From: Gammaproteobacteria bacterium
Lineage (GTDB): Bacteria > Pseudomonadota > Gammaproteobacteria > Enterobacterales > GCA-2746155
Reading direction: 5' to 3'
Assembly: GCA_030589945.1 (NCBI GenBank)
Contig: JAUUZN010000015.1
Span: 1 to 42,859, forward strand
Length of the DNA: 42,859 bases
The position numbers were made by a program, and so were the translations under genes. Below the pieces are notes generated by a model. The model was not told the DNA's origin, ran no database searches, and was given only the letters and a program-made list of their open reading frames with translations. Below are positions 29,483 through 36,861 of this stretch, piece by piece. Position 1 is the stretch's first letter; every line of letters begins with the position of its first letter.

Positions 29483-29593
29483 GCCATTGGTGTGAACCCA
29501 CAGTTCTGTAGGACGCCGCAAGTACATCCATGTATGCTTCGCTGCTGCGTCCTGCAGCAGAGACCTACAGAACTGTGGGTTCACACCAATGGC
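29483..29593. repeat. 111-bp MITE-like inverted-repeat element
   Basis: Perfect 30-bp inverted arms (29483-29512 and 29564-29593; the left arm opens GCCATTGGTGTGAACCCACA) enclose 51 bp that contains further small palindromes (ACAT-CC-ATGT, CTGCTGC-GTCCT-GCAGCAG). The element sits alone in the gap between the antiporter and marR genes. It encodes nothing credible. It looks like a non-autonomous mobile repeat or a large RNA hairpin family that may recur in the genome; the transcript would fold into a very stable stem and could end transcription of marR. Confidence 0.8.
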
Positions 29594-29622
29594 TTCATAT
29601 TAACTTTCATGCTCGGGTGTTA

Positions 29623-30096
29623 TTAATTAGAAAATACTTCAGACTTTTTTTGAATTGCGGTTAGTTTATCTAGGATGTGATTTAGGAATGTACGTTCTTC
29701 TTGATCGAGTTTATTGAGGAGTTCATTTTCATAGGCGAGCGCCATCGGCACTATTTGACTGTAGATTTCCATTCCAACCGCTGATAGCGCTAGTACTGAG
29801 CGTCTTTTGTCATCAGCAGAGAAGTGTCGCTCTATTCTAGCTGCGGCTAATAGGCTTTTTACTGCGCGTGAGATTGCGACCTTGTCCATAGCGGTGCGCT
29901 GTACGACTTCTGACGCGCTAATTTCAGGTTGCTCACCTAATATTGCTAGGGTTCGCCATTCTGCTACTGTTAGGTTGAATTGGTCAGCGTAACGACTAGA
30001 AATTCCGTCACTAACTCGATTAGATAGAACCGAAAGTCGATATGGAAGAAACTCTTTTAGCTTAAGAATGTTAGCGTTAGTCACTGTTTCGCTCAT
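29623..30096 (-). CDS. MarR family transcriptional regulator
   Basis: A winged-helix regulator of about 157 aa. The core FNLTVAEWRTLAILGEQPEI, then SASEVVQRTAMDKVAISRAV and the wing HFSADDKRRSVLALS are typical MarR. I prefer ATG 30096, which has AGG seven bases upstream, over the longer frame from 30114 (TTG). It is divergent from hppD, and a perfect 20-bp palindrome lies between them inside the hppD promoter. Inference: it represses the tyrosine/homogentisate operon and is released by a pathway intermediate, as with HpaR-type relatives. Confidence 0.9.
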   Translation of the reverse strand: MSETVTNANILKLKEFLPYRLSVLSNRVSDGISSRYADQFNLTVAEWRTLAILGEQPEISASEVVQRTAMDKVAISRAVKSLLAAARIERHFSADDKRRSVLALSAVGMEIYSQIVPMALAYENELLNKLDQEERTFLNHILDKLTAIQKKSEVFSN

Positions 30097-30159
30097 TTTA
30101 CAACCTATCATCAATTTCTAGTCAACTCTTTACTTTCAGCTAAAAAGTTGAAATGTTTG

Positions 30160-30188
30160 TTGCATTTAGTTTCATATGAAACTAATAT
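30160..30188 (+). promoter_or_regulatory. hppD promoter with palindromic operator in the spacer
   Basis: TTGCAT (-35, 30160-30165) and TAATAT (-10, 30183-30188) are 17 bases apart. The perfect palindrome TTAGTTTCATATGAAACTAA (30166-30185) fills the spacer and touches the -10 box. This is an ideal repressor site and matches the dyad size that MarR dimers bind. The assignment to the adjacent MarR protein is inference. Confidence 0.75.
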
Positions 30189-30252
30189 AAATGCAAGAAC
30201 TAATTAATCTAATTTACTGACTCAGCGTCACTATTTATATCAGGAGACAATC

Positions 30253-31341
30253 ATGGCTGACCTATTTGAAAATCCAATGGGATTGGATGGTTTTGAATTT
30301 GTGGAATTTGCTTCACCGACTCCAGGTGTGCTCGAACCTGTATTCGAAATGCTCGGATTTAAGGCCGTTGCGAAACATCGTTCTAAGAACGCTACTTTAT
30401 ATCGTCAAGGTGGTATTAATTTTATTCTCAATGAAGAAAAAAATTGTTATGCCTCCTTTTTTGCCGATGAACATGGTCCCTGTGCTTGCGGTATGGCATT
30501 TCGTGTTAAAGATAGTCAAGTCGCCTATAAACGTGCTCTTGAGATGGGTTGTCAACCTATTGAAATCCCAACAGGTCCTATGGAATTGCGCTTACCGGCA
30601 ATCAAAGGTATTGGCGGAGCTCCCTTGTATCTGATTGATCGATATGAAGATGGCAAAAGTATCTATGATATTGATTTTGAATTTTTTGATGGTGTTGATC
30701 GCCATCCTGAAGGGTGTGGATTTACTGAAATTGATCACTTAACCCATAATGTTTATCGAGGTCGAATGGAGTTTTGGTCAAATTTCTATGAAAAAATCTT
30801 TAACTTCAGAGAAATACGATACTTTGATATTAAGGGTGAATATACTGGATTGCTCTCAAAAGCAATGACGGCTCCCGATGGAAGAATCCGTATTCCTCTC
30901 AACGAAGAAGCATCACAAGGTGTCGGCCAAATTGAAGAATTTCTTATGGAGTATAACGGTGAAGGTATCCAACATATCGCTCTTATTTGCGATGATTTAC
31001 TCGCCTGTTGGGATTCTCTAAAGGCTCGAGGTATTCCATTTATGACGGCTCCCCCTGAAAGTTATTATGAGATGCTCAACGAGCGACTTCCTAATCATGG
31101 CGAAAGTGCGAATGAGCTACAGACTCGCGGTATCTTACTTGATGGTTCAACTGACGATGGTGATAACCGATTGTTACTGCAAATATTCTCTGAAAAAATG
31201 GTCGGTCCAGTGTTCTTTGAATTTATTCAGCGAAAGGGTGACGAAGGATTCGGAGAAGGTAACTTTAAAGCGCTATTCGAATCTTTGGAGCGTGACCAAA
31301 TCGCTCGTGGTGCCATTGACACTAGTGTCACAACTGCTTAG
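30253..31341 (+). CDS. hppD: 4-Hydroxyphenylpyruvate dioxygenase
   Basis: A 362-aa Fe(II) enzyme that turns 4-hydroxyphenylpyruvate into homogentisate in tyrosine breakdown. The iron ligands are visible: H162 (EIDHLTHNV), H241 (GIQHIAL) and E323 ([10 protein letters not shown]), matching H161/H240/E322 of the Pseudomonas enzyme. The C-terminal tail [20 protein letters not shown] is the family's gating helix. AGGAG lies 7 bases before the ATG. First gene of a four-gene run (VOC, FAH, MaiA) under a probable MarR-controlled promoter. Confidence 0.97.
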   Translation: MADLFENPMGLDGFEFVEFASPTPGVLEPVFEMLGFKAVAKHRSKNATLYRQGGINFILNEEKNCYASFFADEHGPCACGMAFRVKDSQVAYKRALEMGCQPIEIPTGPMELRLPAIKGIGGAPLYLIDRYEDGKSIYDIDFEFFDGVDRHPEGCGFTEIDHLTHNVYRGRMEFWSNFYEKIFNFREIRYFDIKGEYTGLLSKAMTAPDGRIRIPLNEEASQGVGQIEEFLMEYNGEGIQHIALICDDLLACWDSLKARGIPFMTAPPESYYEMLNERLPNHGESANELQTRGILLDGSTDDGDNRLLLQIFSEKMVGPVFFEFIQRKGDEGFGEGNFKALFESLERDQIARGAIDTSVTTA

Positions 31342-31350
31342 GAGTACCCT

Positions 31351-31908
31351 ATGAAAATTAATAAAATTCATCATGTTGCCTATCGCTGCAAAGATGCTAA
31401 AGAAACCGTTGAGTTTTATAAAAACGTTCTTAACATGGATCTTGTGTTAGCGATTGCTGAAGATTTAGTACCCAGTACTCAGGAGCCTGATCCTTACATG
31501 CATGTTTTCCTCGATGCAGGTATGGGCAATGTTCTTGCCTTTTTTGAAATCCCAAATTCTCCTGACATGGGACGGGATCAAAATACTCCAGCCTGGGTGC
31601 AGCATATTGCCTTTGAAATTGATGATGAAGATGCATTAATTGAGGCTAAAAAGCATATTGAAGCTCAGGGACTTGATGTCCTTGGTCCAACGGATCATGG
31701 TATTTTCAAATCAATCTATTTCTTTGATCCCAATGGTCATCGATTAGAGCTTGCTGCTAACGTAGGAACTGAAGAAATGATGACCGAGTTACATGAAGTC
31801 GCACCTGCGATGATTGAAGAATGGAGTCGTACGAAGCAAGCGCCCAAGCATGCGGCATGGTTACATAATAAAGAATTAATGAATAAAGCATTTGGAGCTG
31901 AACAATGA
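31351..31908 (+). CDS. VOC-fold metalloenzyme (glyoxalase/dioxygenase superfamily) in the homogentisate operon
   Basis: A 185-aa protein with the paired beta-alpha-beta modules of the VOC superfamily (about 3-135) plus a 50-residue tail. Candidate metal ligands are H8 (IHHVAYRC), E66 (FFEIP), H85 (VQHIAFEI) and E133 (HRLELA). H/E/H/E with these spacings resembles glyoxalase I; H8/H85/E133 alone would match extradiol dioxygenases. It starts 9 bp after hppD and overlaps the next gene at ATGA, so it is a genuine operon member. It stands where homogentisate dioxygenase usually is, though that enzyme has an unrelated cupin fold. It may be a replacement for it, an isomerase/lyase of the pathway, or a detoxifying enzyme. 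Function not established. Confidence 0.85.
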   Translation: MKINKIHHVAYRCKDAKETVEFYKNVLNMDLVLAIAEDLVPSTQEPDPYMHVFLDAGMGNVLAFFEIPNSPDMGRDQNTPAWVQHIAFEIDDEDALIEAKKHIEAQGLDVLGPTDHGIFKSIYFFDPNGHRLELAANVGTEEMMTELHEVAPAMIEEWSRTKQAPKHAAWLHNKELMNKAFGAEQ

Positions 31909-32912
31909 AACTAGCATCATTACAAAAGGGACGCGATGGCGCTCTTGTTGTGGTATCAACGGATTTAACACGCATGGTTTCTGCCTCTGATATTGCAACA
32001 ACCTTGCAACAGGCACTGGATAACTGGTCAACCACAGCACCTCTTTTAGAGGCATTGGCCGCATCACTTGAAAGTGGCTATATTGAAGGTACAGCTTTTG
32101 ACCAAACTCAATGTAGCTCCCCTCTTCCTAGAGCCTATCAGTGGGCCGATGGATCAGCGTACGTCAATCACGTAGAGTTGGTTCGCAAAGCACGTGGTGC
32201 CGTAATCCCCGATTCGTTCTGGACCGATCCTCTGATGTATCAGGGCGGCTCAGATAGTTTTTTAGGACCTAATGAAGATATTGAAATGCCAACGGATCAG
32301 GGTTGGGGAATCGATTTCGAAGCCGAAGTTGCCATCATCACTGATGATGTGCCCATGGGTGTCAGCGCTGAAGATGCTGGCCAATACATCCGTCTACTGA
32401 TGATTGTCAATGATGTGTCCTTACGTGGACTCATTCCAGCTGAGCTTGCTAAAGGCTTTGGTTTCTTTCAATCCAAACCCTCCAGTGCATTTAGTCCAGC
32501 CTGCGTGACACCCGATGAATTGGGCGATGCATGGAAAGATGGCGTATTAAGCTTGCCATTAAAATCAACCTACAACGGCAATTTGTTTGGTGAACCCAAC
32601 GCTGGCATTGATATGACCTTTAACTTTGCTCAACTCGTTGCTCATGCTGCAAAGTCGCGACCTCTCGCATCAGGATGCATTATTGGTTCTGGAACAGTTT
32701 CAAACAAACTGGATGACGGACCGGGTAAAGCAATCACCGAAGGCGGAGTTGGCTACAGTTGTATCGCTGAGGTTCGCATGATTGAAACCATTAATAATGG
32801 CAAACCCAGTACTGAGTTTATGAAGTTTGGTGATACCATTACCATTGAAATGAACGATGCTAATGGCAAGTCAATTTTTGGTTCAATTAATCAGACGATT
32901 GTACAGGCTTAA
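31905..32912 (+). CDS. Fumarylacetoacetate hydrolase family protein
   Basis: A 335-aa FAH-fold hydrolase expected to split fumarylacetoacetate into fumarate and acetoacetate, the last step of tyrosine breakdown. The metal-binding ExE is in GIDFEAEVAIITDDVP (about 138-153); PSSAFSPACVTPDELGDAW and the GSGTVSNKL segment fit the family. The N-terminal 100 residues form the extension seen in the bacterial single-enzyme form, which is shorter than the human FAH (419 aa). The start ATG overlaps the VOC stop codon (ATGA), suggesting coupled translation. Confidence 0.92.
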   Translation: MKLASLQKGRDGALVVVSTDLTRMVSASDIATTLQQALDNWSTTAPLLEALAASLESGYIEGTAFDQTQCSSPLPRAYQWADGSAYVNHVELVRKARGAVIPDSFWTDPLMYQGGSDSFLGPNEDIEMPTDQGWGIDFEAEVAIITDDVPMGVSAEDAGQYIRLLMIVNDVSLRGLIPAELAKGFGFFQSKPSSAFSPACVTPDELGDAWKDGVLSLPLKSTYNGNLFGEPNAGIDMTFNFAQLVAHAAKSRPLASGCIIGSGTVSNKLDDGPGKAITEGGVGYSCIAEVRMIETINNGKPSTEFMKFGDTITIEMNDANGKSIFGSINQTIVQA

Positions 32913-32931
32913 AAAGTACTGGGATTAAATA

Positions 32932-33573
32932 ATGGAACATGTTCTATACGATTATTTTCGATCAACTGCAGCCTATCGGGTTCGCATCGCATTGAATCTT
33001 AAAGGCATCCAGACTGAACATGTTCTCATTAATCTTAAACCCGGTGTTGATGAACAAAAAGCGACCGCCTATAAAGATATTAATCCTCAAGGTCGAGTTC
33101 CGACCTACATTGAGGATGATTTTGTACTTGCACAATCTCCTGCTATTTTGGAATATCTCGAAGAGTGCTATCCCAACCCTGCTCTGTTACCTACTGATCC
33201 ACATAAGCGAGCAAAAGTGCGACAATTGTGCGCCACCATCGCCTGTGATATTCATCCACTCAATAACCTCAGTGTTTTACAATATTTAAAAAATGAATTA
33301 GCCGCTGATACTGACGCGGTCAGTCAGTGGTATAGCCACTGGGTGACTGAAGGGTTCAATGCCGTTGAGGCCATGTTAACGACTTCAGATTCAGCTGGCA
33401 CACCCTACTGCTTCGGTTCTGAAATTACACTTGCCGATATTTATCTTACAGCTCAGGTCTACAACGCCAATCGTTTTAATGTCGACATTAGCGGCTATCC
33501 AATGATCATAAAAATCGAAGCTGCTTGTCAGAAAGTTTCAGCCTTTCAAAATGCCTCACCAGAAAAGCAATAG
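32932..33573 (+). CDS. maiA: Maleylacetoacetate isomerase (zeta-class glutathione transferase)
   Basis: A 213-aa GST-fold enzyme that converts maleylacetoacetate to fumarylacetoacetate using glutathione. The N-terminal thioredoxin-like domain has YDYFRSTAAYRVRIALNLKG (6-25) containing the zeta-class active site, and INPQGRVPTYIEDD with the cis-proline, then LAQSPAILEYLEECYP. The helical domain contains FCFG-like GTPYCFGSEITLADIYLTAQ. It lies 19 bp after the FAH gene and closes the operon. Confidence 0.94.
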   Translation: MEHVLYDYFRSTAAYRVRIALNLKGIQTEHVLINLKPGVDEQKATAYKDINPQGRVPTYIEDDFVLAQSPAILEYLEECYPNPALLPTDPHKRAKVRQLCATIACDIHPLNNLSVLQYLKNELAADTDAVSQWYSHWVTEGFNAVEAMLTTSDSAGTPYCFGSEITLADIYLTAQVYNANRFNVDISGYPMIIKIEAACQKVSAFQNASPEKQ

Positions 33574-33632
33574 TTATTCCATATACTTCGCCGCCTTAAA
33601 ACAAACATAATAATAGTCAGTAAGCACTCTTA

Positions 33633-33707
33633 AAAATTGGGGTCAGAGTGAATTAATTTGATAATTGACTCTGACCCCAATTTTTAATTCACTCTGACCC
33701 CAATTTT
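33633..33707. repeat. REP-like GGGGTCAGAGT inverted/direct repeat cluster
   Basis: Three copies of ATTGGGGTCAGAGT (one forward at about 33636-33649, two reverse at about 33668-33682 and 33691-33704). The outer forward copy 33633-33655 is a perfect 23-bp inverted match to 33685-33707, and the middle reverse copy gives an alternative 18-bp pairing. The short GGGGTCAGAGT core is like elements associated with REP-type (TnpA_REP/IS200-like) transposases, as I recall. It lies after maiA and could also act as its terminator on either pairing. Confidence 0.75.
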
Positions 33708-33790
33708 CATTTATCTTCTTTAACGAAGTTTCTTTTCTGATTAAATGATGGTTAGATAGTTATCTTTTTATTGTTGATTAGGAAAATTTT

Positions 33791-34594
33791 ATGAAAACCT
33801 TTCTTTTTATCATCATGAGCTTTCCGCTCTTTGCGGATGAGATTGTACTTACCGATAAACAAGCCAATTATGTCGCTATGAAGGTCTGGCAAAATGAAGG
33901 TGCTGGACTCGATAAATATTTAATCCATTGGAACGATGGTGAAGACTTTGCATCAGTAGGTATCGGGCATTTCATTTGGTTTTCAAAAGGTCATACGGAA
34001 AACTTTCAAGAAATGTTCCCACAGCTGATTGCCTTCATGGAAGAGAAGAATACTCCTCTGCCTAGTTGGCTTAATTCAAAAACACCATTGCCATGGAATT
34101 CTAAAAAAGGATTCTATCTGGCTAAAAATTCAAAAAGTAAACAATATTTAGAACTTTTTCAGTTTTTAAAATCTACAAAAGGGCTTCAGGCTAAATTTTT
34201 AGCACAGCGATTAAATTATGCACTACCAAAAATGCTCAATAGCCTCAATGACAGTGATGGAGATGATAATAAAAAGGTTCTTATTGAACGACATTTTAAT
34301 CAAATATTAAATAATACTGATGGTAGTATTAATGAACAGGGTCTGTATGCACTGCTTGATTATATTAATTTTAAAGGTGAAGGCACTGTTCTAACCGAGC
34401 GATATCATGGTCAAGGTTGGGGACTGCTGCAGGTATTAACCCATATGGATGCAAGCGAACCGAACCCTCTAAAAGCTTTTTCTGAATCTGCCGATGCAAT
34501 GTTAAAGCGGCGCATTAAAAATTCTCCTCCAGAGCGCGGAGAGATTCGCTGGAAGGACAACTGGCACAATCGAGTTCTATCGTACGCACCTTAA
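33791..34594 (+). CDS. Secreted protein with T4-lysozyme-like N-terminal motif
   Basis: A 267-aa protein with a short signal peptide (about 1-15, MKTFLFIIMSFPLFA, cleavage before DEIV), so periplasmic or exported. I do not recognise a named family. The stretch NEGAGLDKYLIHWNDGEDFA and SVGIGHFIW (35-63) recalls the phage-lysozyme catalytic segment (E-x8-D-x5-T-I-G-I-G-H in T4): E36, D49, S55 and GIGH 57-60, with four extra residues. Later parts contain DNKKVLIERHFNQIL and GQGWGLLQVL. There are no cysteines. It is 19 bp upstream of nhaC. Muralytic activity is an inference from this motif only. Confidence 0.7.
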   Translation: MKTFLFIIMSFPLFADEIVLTDKQANYVAMKVWQNEGAGLDKYLIHWNDGEDFASVGIGHFIWFSKGHTENFQEMFPQLIAFMEEKNTPLPSWLNSKTPLPWNSKKGFYLAKNSKSKQYLELFQFLKSTKGLQAKFLAQRLNYALPKMLNSLNDSDGDDNKKVLIERHFNQILNNTDGSINEQGLYALLDYINFKGEGTVLTERYHGQGWGLLQVLTHMDASEPNPLKAFSESADAMLKRRIKNSPPERGEIRWKDNWHNRVLSYAP

Positions 34595-34613
34595 TAAACA
34601 GGCTGGATAAATA

Positions 34614-36050
34614 ATGCAAGACACGCTCGACCTCGGAATATTTTCATTACTACCTTTAGCCATTGCTTTGTTGATTGCTTTTAAAACACGCTCGGCTGTT
34701 TTTTCTCTACTGACAGGTGCAATCGTAGGCGTACTGATGTTAAGTGGTTACGCGTTAACCCATACATCGGTTGAGTACAGTAACAATCCTTTTATGGTCT
34801 TGAATAAATTATTTCAGAGTTCCTTAGGCAATGCAGATTTTATTTGGATATGTCTCATTGTATTTTTAATTGGCATTTTATTTGAGTTATTTAAACATGC
34901 AGGAGTGATTTCAGCCTTTACCATTCGGATGTCACATAAGGCTAAAAATCAGAAATCCGTTGGGCTTACAGCTTGGGTTCTGGGCTTTGTGATTGTTGAT
35001 GATTATTTTAGTCCATTAATGTCTGGTGCAGTGATGCGACCGTTGAGTGACTCCGTAAAAATGTCGCGAGAAAAATTGGCCTTTATCTTAGATTCAACCA
35101 CTGCCTCAGTCTGCATTTTAATGCCCTTTATGGCTTGGGGAACCATGATGACCGGCTTGATTAAAGCTCAAGGCGGTGCAGTACAAAGCATCGAACAGGC
35201 CTTTAGTGTTTTCTTATATTCCATACCTTATAATTTTTATTCAATCTTGTTGCTGATCTTCTCGCTGGGTATTGTGTTGAAGTGGATCCCTGATTTTGGC
35301 CCAATGAAAAAAGCAGAACTGCGGGCTATCACGACGGGCAAGGTGATTCGAGATGGTTCTATGCCTTTAACTGATTTAGAGGCTGATGATCTATTAAAGC
35401 AACATAAAGACTGCAACCTGATATTTGAATTTTTAGTACCTGTAGTACTCTTGTTCAGCAGCATTCTCGGTAGTTTGTGGTTGACTCAACAGGTCATGAT
35501 CGTTGAGTCGTTTATGTTAGTGATCAGCTTTCAAATCATTCTAATGTCACTAAAGGGTAAATTTGATGATATAGAGCAATTAACCCAATTGATGATGATC
35601 GGTATCAAAGAAGTCATGCCCGCAATTGTTATAATTGCTTTGGCTTATTCTATTAATGGTGTCACCAAAGAATTGGGTTCTGCTTACTATATTGTTGAAA
35701 TATCGAAGGATTTTCTAAGCCCATCAGCCCTGGTTGCTACAACTTTTGTTTTAACCGCTTTGTTTTCATTTGCCACCGGCACATCCTGGGGAGCCTATGC
35801 ACTGATGGTTCCATTATCACTGCCCGTTGTTTATTCACTCAATGGTGGAGTAATTGACAATTTACTCTTCCAAACTGTCGCTGCGATAGCCGGTGGTGGT
35901 ATCTTTGGTGATCACGCATCTCCTGTGTCAGATACCTCTGTGTTAGCTTCAGCAGGCGCTGGCAGTGATCATATGGATCATGTGATTACTCAACTTCCCT
36001 ACGCGTTAGTCGTTGCATTTGTTACGGTAGTTTTATACCTGATTTTGTAA
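34614..36050 (+). CDS. nhaC: Na+/H+ antiporter, NhaC family
   Basis: A 478-aa inner-membrane antiporter with about 11-12 hydrophobic segments. Family blocks are seen at GFVIVDDYFSPLMSGAVMRP (about 122-141), ATGTSWGAYALMVPLSLPVV (about 386-405) and GGIFGDHASPVSDTSVLASA (about 427-446), all typical of NhaC and its relatives (malate-2H+/Na+-lactate antiporters). Expels sodium using the proton gradient, or exchanges organic acids. Likely cotranscribed with the secreted protein upstream. Exact substrate uncertain. Confidence 0.88.
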   Translation: MQDTLDLGIFSLLPLAIALLIAFKTRSAVFSLLTGAIVGVLMLSGYALTHTSVEYSNNPFMVLNKLFQSSLGNADFIWICLIVFLIGILFELFKHAGVISAFTIRMSHKAKNQKSVGLTAWVLGFVIVDDYFSPLMSGAVMRPLSDSVKMSREKLAFILDSTTASVCILMPFMAWGTMMTGLIKAQGGAVQSIEQAFSVFLYSIPYNFYSILLLIFSLGIVLKWIPDFGPMKKAELRAITTGKVIRDGSMPLTDLEADDLLKQHKDCNLIFEFLVPVVLLFSSILGSLWLTQQVMIVESFMLVISFQIILMSLKGKFDDIEQLTQLMMIGIKEVMPAIVIIALAYSINGVTKELGSAYYIVEISKDFLSPSALVATTFVLTALFSFATGTSWGAYALMVPLSLPVVYSLNGGVIDNLLFQTVAAIAGGGIFGDHASPVSDTSVLASAGAGSDHMDHVITQLPYALVVAFVTVVLYLIL

Positions 36051-36063
36051 CCCTGTCATATGG

Positions 36064-36092
36064 GGGTTATGGATGGTTAACCATACCCTTTT
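36064..36092 (+). terminator. Weak intrinsic terminator after nhaC
   Basis: GGG-T-TATGG (36064-36072, one bulged T) pairs with CCATACCC (36081-36088) around an 8-base loop, followed by TTTT. It lies 14 bp after the nhaC stop codon. Confidence 0.5.
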
Positions 36093-36124
36093 AACCACCA
36101 GGATTAATTGCTGCGGTAAACAAA

Positions 36125-36838
36125 CTACTTAATATTTAACCTGATAAAATCAATCATCCAGTGAGCTACAATATCAGAACTGGTGTTTTTTGTGAGAGTA
36201 GCCTTCCCTTTATCCCGAATACCCTGCGGAATTATTTCTCTTCGAAGGTCCATCAGGGCTGAGGAATATTCGCGGCTAAATTCAGGGTGACCCTGTATTC
36301 CAAGAAAATGATCACCGATTTGTATCATACTGTAAGGACAAAATTCACTACTAGCAATGACCTTGGTATGAATCGGTAATTGAGAGATTTGATCCTGATG
36401 ACTGACTACTAAATCGATTGAGTTCAGTTGAGTTTTCATCCAAGGTTGAGACTCTTTGATATCACTTGAATGAACACCTACACCCCATCCCTTATGAGAC
36501 TTTTCAACCTGACCGCCCAATGCTTTCGCCATTAATTGATGACCAAAACATATTCCAACGAAGGGAATTTTTTCTCGATATAGGTCCCTTATAAAATCTT
36601 CAAGGCTGACAATCCATGAAACTTTATCATTAACAGATGACTTACTTCCACTAGTCATATAAGCATCGCAGTCATGAATCAATTTGGGGAAATTACCATC
36701 TACAACAAAGTAGTATTGTATGACTATATTGTTATCGAACGGTCGAAACAAATCATCAAACATCTTTGGATAATCACCATGCTCTGACTGCAAACTCGGA
36801 TGCAAATGATCACAAATTAAAATACCCAACTTCAACAT
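36125..36838 (-). CDS. Class I glutamine amidotransferase-like hydrolase (predicted gamma-glutamyl hydrolase)
   Basis: A 237-aa protein of the class I glutaminase fold, GMP-synthase-like in sequence. The catalytic triad is visible: C97 in FVGICFGHQLMA, and H184/E186 in IQGHPEF. ATG 36838 is chosen because AAGG lies eight bases ahead; a TTG two codons earlier is less likely. There is no synthetase partner, so it is not a biosynthetic amidotransferase. In the PuuD role, it would hydrolyse the gamma-glutamyl bond of the pathway's end product, freeing glutamate and an amino acid. It is the last of five tightly packed genes (23 bp after the alcohol dehydrogenase). Role is inferred from context. 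Confidence 0.85.
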   Translation of the reverse strand: MLKLGILICDHLHPSLQSEHGDYPKMFDDLFRPFDNNIVIQYYFVVDGNFPKLIHDCDAYMTSGSKSSVNDKVSWIVSLEDFIRDLYREKIPFVGICFGHQLMAKALGGQVEKSHKGWGVGVHSSDIKESQPWMKTQLNSIDLVVSHQDQISQLPIHTKVIASSEFCPYSMIQIGDHFLGIQGHPEFSREYSSALMDLRREIIPQGIRDKGKATLTKNTSSDIVAHWMIDFIRLNIK

Positions 36839-36861
36839 GAACAATACCTTCTGATCTGGTT

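Noticed and set aside
29438-29626. 62-codon frame across the inverted-repeat element
   Set aside because: Its centre is the 111-bp palindromic repeat, so the frame is a by-product of that sequence; no ribosome site or family resemblance.
30122-30151. Second possible operator TCAACT...AGTTGA in the marR-hppD gap
   Set aside because: Only six-base arms with an 18-base spacing and no relation to the clear 20-bp palindrome; could be chance.
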